Below are positions 63,872 to 64,000 of a stretch of 64,000 bases of DNA, piece by piece; positions within the stretch are counted from its first letter, which is position 1; every line of letters begins with the position of its first letter. The stretch covers positions 62,001 through 126,000 of the forward strand of contig NZ_SKCG01000003.1 in the NCBI RefSeq assembly GCF_005434915.1, in the 5' to 3' direction. The stretch is from Aurantiacibacter suaedae (GTDB lineage Bacteria; Pseudomonadota; Alphaproteobacteria; Sphingomonadales; Sphingomonadaceae). The translations under genes were made by a program, and so were the position numbers. The notes beneath the pieces were generated by a model, which ran no database searches, was not told the origin of the DNA, and was given only the letters and a program-made list of their open reading frames with translations.

Positions 63872-64000
63872 ATGGAAACAAGAGCCAATTACGTCTGGGT
63901 CGGAGCGGTCACGCTGGTATTGCTGGCGGCGGCAGCGCTGTTCTTCGTCTGGCTGGCCCGGCTCGATCAGGCCGATCAGAAAGAATACGACATCTTCTTC
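63872..64000 (+). CDS. mlaD: MlaD-like substrate-binding protein, partial (cut by window end)
   Basis: The first 43 residues of a protein starting METRANYVWVGAVTLVLL, with one membrane helix (about 7-27) and the start of a periplasmic domain. The METRANYVxVG opening is typical of the MCE-family MlaD, which forms a hexameric lipid channel in the periplasm. The assignment rests on this N-terminus and the mlaE-mlaF context. Confidence 0.85.
   Translation, partial: METRANYVWVGAVTLVLLAAAALFFVWLARLDQADQKEYDIFF

Overview
The window is a typical high-GC chromosomal stretch from an alphaproteobacterium, most likely Sphingomonadales and probably an Erythrobacteraceae/Porphyrobacter-type organism. The evidence is protein-level: TonB-dependent receptor style, ChpT, split GcvPA/GcvPB, DUF3297, a TorF-type porin, SPOR/Sel1 proteins, and the short palindromic repeats common in sphingomonads. 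There is no prophage, IS element, CRISPR array or plasmid backbone. Most genes are conserved housekeeping genes in short, tightly packed operons. The taxonomic call is inference.

Layout. 1-5.1 kb: a TonB-dependent receptor (cut by the window edge), an Lrp/AsnC regulator and a large secreted metzincin-type peptidase. 5.1-9.5 kb: the complete glycine cleavage T, H, P1 and P2 genes, translationally coupled to the peptidase. 9.6-10.4 kb: an unusual membrane-bound regulator with a LuxR-type HTH, one membrane helix and a kinase-like periplasmic sensor. 10.7-18 kb: rimO, a DUF1761 protein, a K+ channel with RCK domain, surE, serS, tRNA-Val and sppA. 18.2-20.5 kb: pyrB with a dihydroorotase-like partner that lacks the metal-binding histidines. 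20.5-25.4 kb: a ParA-like ATPase, two SPOR-domain proteins and a DUF418 protein. 25.4-26.2 kb: bfd-bfr iron storage behind two tandem palindromes. 26.2-32.8 kb: der, a CHAP protein, a lipoprotein, glyoxalase I, a SIMPL protein, a TorF-type porin and a metallophosphatase. 32.8-33.2 kb: RNase P RNA. 33.3-37.2 kb: a JAMM protein-ChpT-amidase operon, rluD and rpoH. 37.3-42.4 kb: an M20 hydrolase, mtgA, a CDF transporter, a MarR regulator, a GFA protein and two gene remnants. 42.4-47.3 kb: clpX, clpP and tig with a receptor remnant between clpP and tig, then tRNA-Leu. 47.5-53.6 kb: DUF3297, nhaA, an NfrB-like glycosyltransferase with an outer-membrane partner, a TSUP transporter and a TIGR02186 protein. 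53.7-58.7 kb: a HerA-like ATPase, an acyltransferase, a MATE pump and queE. 58.9-64 kb: valS and the start of an Mla-type lipid transport operon.

How genes work together. The receptor, peptidase and gcv operon suggest peptide use feeding glycine into one-carbon metabolism. Bfd/Bfr handle stored iron. Tig/ClpP/ClpX/RpoH/Der/RimO/RluD/RNase P cover protein and RNA quality. ChpT belongs to the CckA-CtrA phosphorelay. SPOR proteins, MtgA, the amidase and the CHAP protein act on the wall. MlaE/F/D maintain outer-membrane lipid asymmetry.

The features that most merit follow-up are the HTH-membrane-sensor protein, the compact NfrB/NfrA-like pair, the repeat that appears to form the P3 helix of RNase P RNA, the perfect 32-nt repeat shared by two loci 48 kb apart, and two gene-decay scars at 41.5-42.2 and 44.9-45.5 kb.
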